Position numbers and translations under genes: made by a program. The notes under the pieces are model-generated. The model was not told where the DNA came from, searched no databases, and saw nothing but the letters and a program-made list of their open reading frames with translations. From Streptomyces tendae (lineage in GTDB: Bacteria; Actinomycetota; Actinomycetes; Streptomycetales; Streptomycetaceae): 64,000 bases of DNA. The stretch is taken from contig NZ_BMUY01000010.1 of NCBI RefSeq assembly GCF_014650435.1, positions 248,001-312,000 on the forward strand, in the 5' to 3' direction. This document shows, piece by piece, positions 61,443 through 64,000 of this stretch (the stretch's first letter is position 1; each line of letters starts with the position of its first letter).

Positions 61443-63152
61443 TCAGCTCATCCGCAGGGCCAGGAAGAAGTCGAGCTTGTCCTCCAGGCGCGACAGGTCA
61501 CGCCCCGTCAACTGCTCGATCCGCCCGACGCGGTAGCGCAGCGTGTTGACGTGCAGGTGCAGCCGGTTCGCACAGCGCGTCCAGGAGCCGTCGCTGTCCA
61601 GGAACGCCTCCAGTGTCGGGATCAGCTCGGCGCGGTGACGGCGGTCGTAGTCCCGCAGCGGATCGAGCAGCCGGGCGGTGAAGGCCCGCCGCACGTCGTC
61701 GGGGACGAAGGGGAGCAGCAGCACGTGCGAGGCCAGCTCCTGGTGCCCGGCCGCGCAGACCCGCCCGGGGCGCGCCGCGGCGACCCGGCGCGCGTGCCGG
61801 GCCTCCTCCAGCGCCCCGCGCAGCCCTTCCGCCGAGTGCACGGCCGCGCTGACGCCAAGCGTGACCCGCCCGTCGCCGTCCAGACCGGCCGACAACGGCT
61901 CCCGCACGGACCCGAGGAGCGTTTCCGCGAGGACCCCGGCCTCGGAACCGTCGTGCTCGCTGGAGACCGCCGGCAGCGGTACCAGGGCGACCGCCTCCTC
62001 GCCGGTGTGCGCCACGGCGATGCGGTCCGACTGCTCCGGCCCGGTGGCGTGCGGGTCGACCAGCATCTCCTCCAGCAGGGTCTGCGCGACCCGGCCGGTC
62101 TGCTCGTCGCCGTCCTCCCACTCCACCCGGGCCACCACGACCTGCCAGTGCGGTGCCGCGCCGAGGCCCGGCAGCAGCACCGGCGCCGCCACCCGGAGCC
62201 GGGCCGCGATCTCGGCCGGTGCGGCGCCCGTCTGCACCAGCTCCAGGACCTCCTGGGCCAGCCGCCGCCGCACCGTGCGCGCGGCGTCCCGCCGGTCCCG
62301 CTCGACCGCGATCAGCTGCGTGACGCCGTACAGCAGGTCGAGGCGCTCCTCGGCCCAGTCCCCGGCGTCCGCCTCCACCACCAGCAGCCAGTCGGACAGC
62401 ACCGTCTCGCGCACGTCCCGGCCGGCGCCCGCGCCCTGGAGGGCCCGCCCACCCGGGGGCGTCACCGGCGGCTGCCCCCGCCCGCGCACCGGGAAGAGGC
62501 TGTACGTCGTGGAGCCCACGGTCACCCGGTGCGGCGCGCGCCGGCCGGTGCGGGTGGCCGCGAGGTGCTCGGCGGCCAGCTCGGCGCGGACCTCGGCGGT
62601 GAGCGCGGGCTCCGCGTCCTTCGGCCCGGCGACCTGCCGTCCGGTGGGGGAGAGCACCCAGGCCCGCAGGTCGAGGTCGGAGCCGAGCAGGTCCAGGACC
62701 ACGTCCGGGCCGCCGCCCGCCGGTCCCGAGGTCATCATCCGGCGGTGCCGGTCCACCACGGCCGCGAGGTCTCCCGCCCGCTCGCCGGAGACCTGGCGCA
62801 CGACGTGCTCGGTGATCGTCGCGAAGGCCACCGACTCGTGCACCGCGAACAGCGGCAGCCGGTGCCGCGCGCAGGCCACCACCAGGTCCTCGGGCACACT
62901 CCCCAGCTCCGCCTCACCGGCGGCCAGCGCGGCCACCTGGGCCTGCACCAGGAGGCGGACGAACGGTTCGGAGTCGGCGGCGTCCCGGCGCCAGGCCAGA
63001 CCGGTGAGCACCAGCTCGCCGCCCGAGAGATAGCGGCTCGGGTCCCGCAGGTCGGTGGTCATCACGCCGCGGACCGTGCGGTCCAGCTCGTCCTCGCCGC
63101 CGAGCAGCTTGAGGCCCAGCGCGTCGGTGTCCAGCAGTGCGCGCAGCCGCAT
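61443..63152 (-). CDS. PucR-family transcriptional regulator
   Basis: 569 residues from ATG 63152. N-terminal PucR domain (about 5-125; LKLLGGEDELDRTVRGVMTT, then YLSGGELVLTGLAWR), a GGDEF-like middle, and the C-terminal PucR helix-turn-helix (ANRLHLHVNTLRYRVGRIEQ). In Streptomyces and Bacillus such proteins control purine catabolism. It is divergent from the xanthine dehydrogenase gene (288 bp between starts), so it very probably regulates that operon. Confidence 0.93.
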   Translation of the reverse strand: MRLRALLDTDALGLKLLGGEDELDRTVRGVMTTDLRDPSRYLSGGELVLTGLAWRRDAADSEPFVRLLVQAQVAALAAGEAELGSVPEDLVVACARHRLPLFAVHESVAFATITEHVVRQVSGERAGDLAAVVDRHRRMMTSGPAGGGPDVVLDLLGSDLDLRAWVLSPTGRQVAGPKDAEPALTAEVRAELAAEHLAATRTGRRAPHRVTVGSTTYSLFPVRGRGQPPVTPPGGRALQGAGAGRDVRETVLSDWLLVVEADAGDWAEERLDLLYGVTQLIAVERDRRDAARTVRRRLAQEVLELVQTGAAPAEIAARLRVAAPVLLPGLGAAPHWQVVVARVEWEDGDEQTGRVAQTLLEEMLVDPHATGPEQSDRIAVAHTGEEAVALVPLPAVSSEHDGSEAGVLAETLLGSVREPLSAGLDGDGRVTLGVSAAVHSAEGLRGALEEARHARRVAAARPGRVCAAGHQELASHVLLLPFVPDDVRRAFTARLLDPLRDYDRRHRAELIPTLEAFLDSDGSWTRCANRLHLHVNTLRYRVGRIEQLTGRDLSRLEDKLDFFLALRMS

Positions 63153-63440
63153 TCTCGTCGCCGCCGTTCTTTGTCTCGAAGTGTTCCAGGTCACGCGGCT
63201 GTGTCGCCCGATTCCAGAGGAGAACAGGGAGGCAATTGAGCACCTCCGTTCATACGAATCTACAAGATGCCCGCCCTGGCCAGCCAACTCCTTCATGGTT
63301 TCTGCGACTGACCCTGGTGGAGCACACGACGGTGTACTGAGGCCAATCCACGTGAACAGCACATGAACGAGCCGGGCCGCGGCCCACCGGATTGGCTCGA
63401 TCTCCACGCCACCGCACGCAGACGAGGAAGAGAGCCGGGC

Positions 63441-64000
63441 ATGGACTTCCTTCGCCCCGCCAGCTGGGAGGAGGCGCTCGCCGCCAAGGCCGAGCACCCC
63501 ACCGCCGTGCCGATCGCGGGCGGTACGGACGTGATGGTCGAGATCAACTTCGACCACCGCAGGCCCGACGTCCTCATGGACCTGGGCCGCATCGGCGACC
63601 TGACCGAGTGGGAGGTCGGCGAGGACTCCGTACGGCTCGGTGCCTCCGTGCCCTACACCCGGATCATGGAGAACCTGCGCACCGAGCTGCCGGGCCTCGC
63701 CCTCGCCTCGCACACGGTCGCCTCCCCGCAGATCCGCAACCGCGGCGGCGTCGGCGGGAACCTCGGCACCGCGTCCCCGGCCGGCGACGCCCACCCGGCG
63801 CTGCTCGCCGCCGGGGCGGAGGTCGAGGCCGAGTCGGTGCGCGGCACGCGCCGCATCCCGATCGACGCGTTCTACACCGGCGTGAAGCGCAACTCGCTGG
63901 AGCCCGACGAGCTGATCCGCGCCGTGCACATCAGGAAGGCCGAAGGACCGCAGCAGTTCTCCAAGGTCGGCACCCGCAACGCCATGGTCATCGCCGTGTG
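63441..64000 (+). CDS. xanthine dehydrogenase FAD-binding subunit (3' end outside window)
   Basis: About 186 residues are visible, from ATG 63441 (GGAAGAG upstream). FAD site PIAGGTDVMVEINFDHRRPD and SPQIRNRGGVGGNLGTASPAGD, the typical molybdenum-hydroxylase medium subunit. It transfers electrons from the iron-sulfur subunit to NAD in oxidation of hypoxanthine and xanthine to urate. The remaining subunits should follow to the right. Control by the divergent PucR is likely. Confidence 0.95.
   Translation, partial: MDFLRPASWEEALAAKAEHPTAVPIAGGTDVMVEINFDHRRPDVLMDLGRIGDLTEWEVGEDSVRLGASVPYTRIMENLRTELPGLALASHTVASPQIRNRGGVGGNLGTASPAGDAHPALLAAGAEVEAESVRGTRRIPIDAFYTGVKRNSLEPDELIRAVHIRKAEGPQQFSKVGTRNAMVIAV

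Noticed and set aside
61443..63929. PucR frame extended to 828 residues
   Set aside because: The extra N-terminal part overlaps the xanthine dehydrogenase gene and its promoter; the family-typical start is MRLRALLDTD at 63152.
1..64000. CRISPR arrays, tRNA or rRNA genes, prophage or conjugative modules
   Set aside because: No regularly spaced direct repeats, cloverleaf sequences, integrase, terminase, tail or tra genes were seen. DUF2637 alone is not evidence of a conjugative element.

Overview
The window is chromosomal DNA from a Streptomyces-type actinomycete. Base composition is very GC-rich with G/C in almost every third codon position, starts are often GTG, and neighbouring genes commonly overlap by 4 bp (ATGA or GTGA). 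The family content fits: XRE/DUF397 pairs, lone HATPase proteins, DUF2637, DUF4129, Rv1733c-type proteins, fused SecDF, a DmdR-type iron box and PucR. The protein at 37056-38312 looks like the alditol oxidase AldO of Streptomyces coelicolor (same 418-residue length; sequence recalled, not searched). No tRNA, rRNA, CRISPR array or prophage was seen; one small MITE-like element was found.

Left part (1-13 kb). An oligopeptide-type ABC importer (two permeases, one lipoprotein receptor) is divergent from a ROK regulator, which is followed by an M81 (MlrC-like) metallopeptidase and CutC. Then come a tripeptidyl-aminopeptidase-like hydrolase, two AraC regulators separated by a 14-bp inverted repeat, a Tat-exported hydrolase, a VOC protein and a small protein resembling the ribosomal L7/L12 C-terminal domain. 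A 20-bp-stem hairpin closes the block.

13-30 kb. A secreted DNRLRE-type protein with a basic C-terminal tail is followed 13 nt later by a small membrane protein. Next are a lipoprotein, a divergent TetR/SDR pair whose SDR transcript is probably leaderless, a STAS protein, a carboxylesterase, a WhiJ/AbaA-like cluster (DUF397, XRE, HATPase) and PBP4. A five-gene overlapping operon follows (DUF4129, small membrane protein, MoxR, DUF58, membrane protein); its second gene carries an in-frame MITE-like insertion.

30-52 kb. A CPBP intramembrane protease is translationally coupled to a histidine kinase and response regulator. Then come a DinB-like protein, a PEP-mutase-like enzyme, a TetR with a perfect operator palindrome, a His-rich Tat-exported PHP hydrolase, AldO, and a radical-SAM protein with CX8CX2C cysteines. 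A strongly initiated 23-codon ORF and RsgA follow. The alkylation-repair pair Ada-AlkA/Ogt, DUF456, a LuxR-type regulator, a degenerate PP2C-like protein, PoxB, a HATPase, DUF2637 and an iron-boxed FhuF-like protein complete the block.

52-64 kb. GntR is convergent with SecDF, followed by a small secreted protein and a NarL-type two-component pair. Then two DksA/TraR zinc-finger proteins overlap an MreB-like protein, a 500-bp cytosine-rich tract precedes an Rv1733c-type membrane protein, and a TPR-like protein, PucR and the start of a xanthine dehydrogenase FAD subunit close the window. The most unusual features are the in-frame MITE (27140-27329), the radical-SAM/short-peptide pair (38419-39928), and the secreted protein with its possible immunity-like partner (13121-16145).
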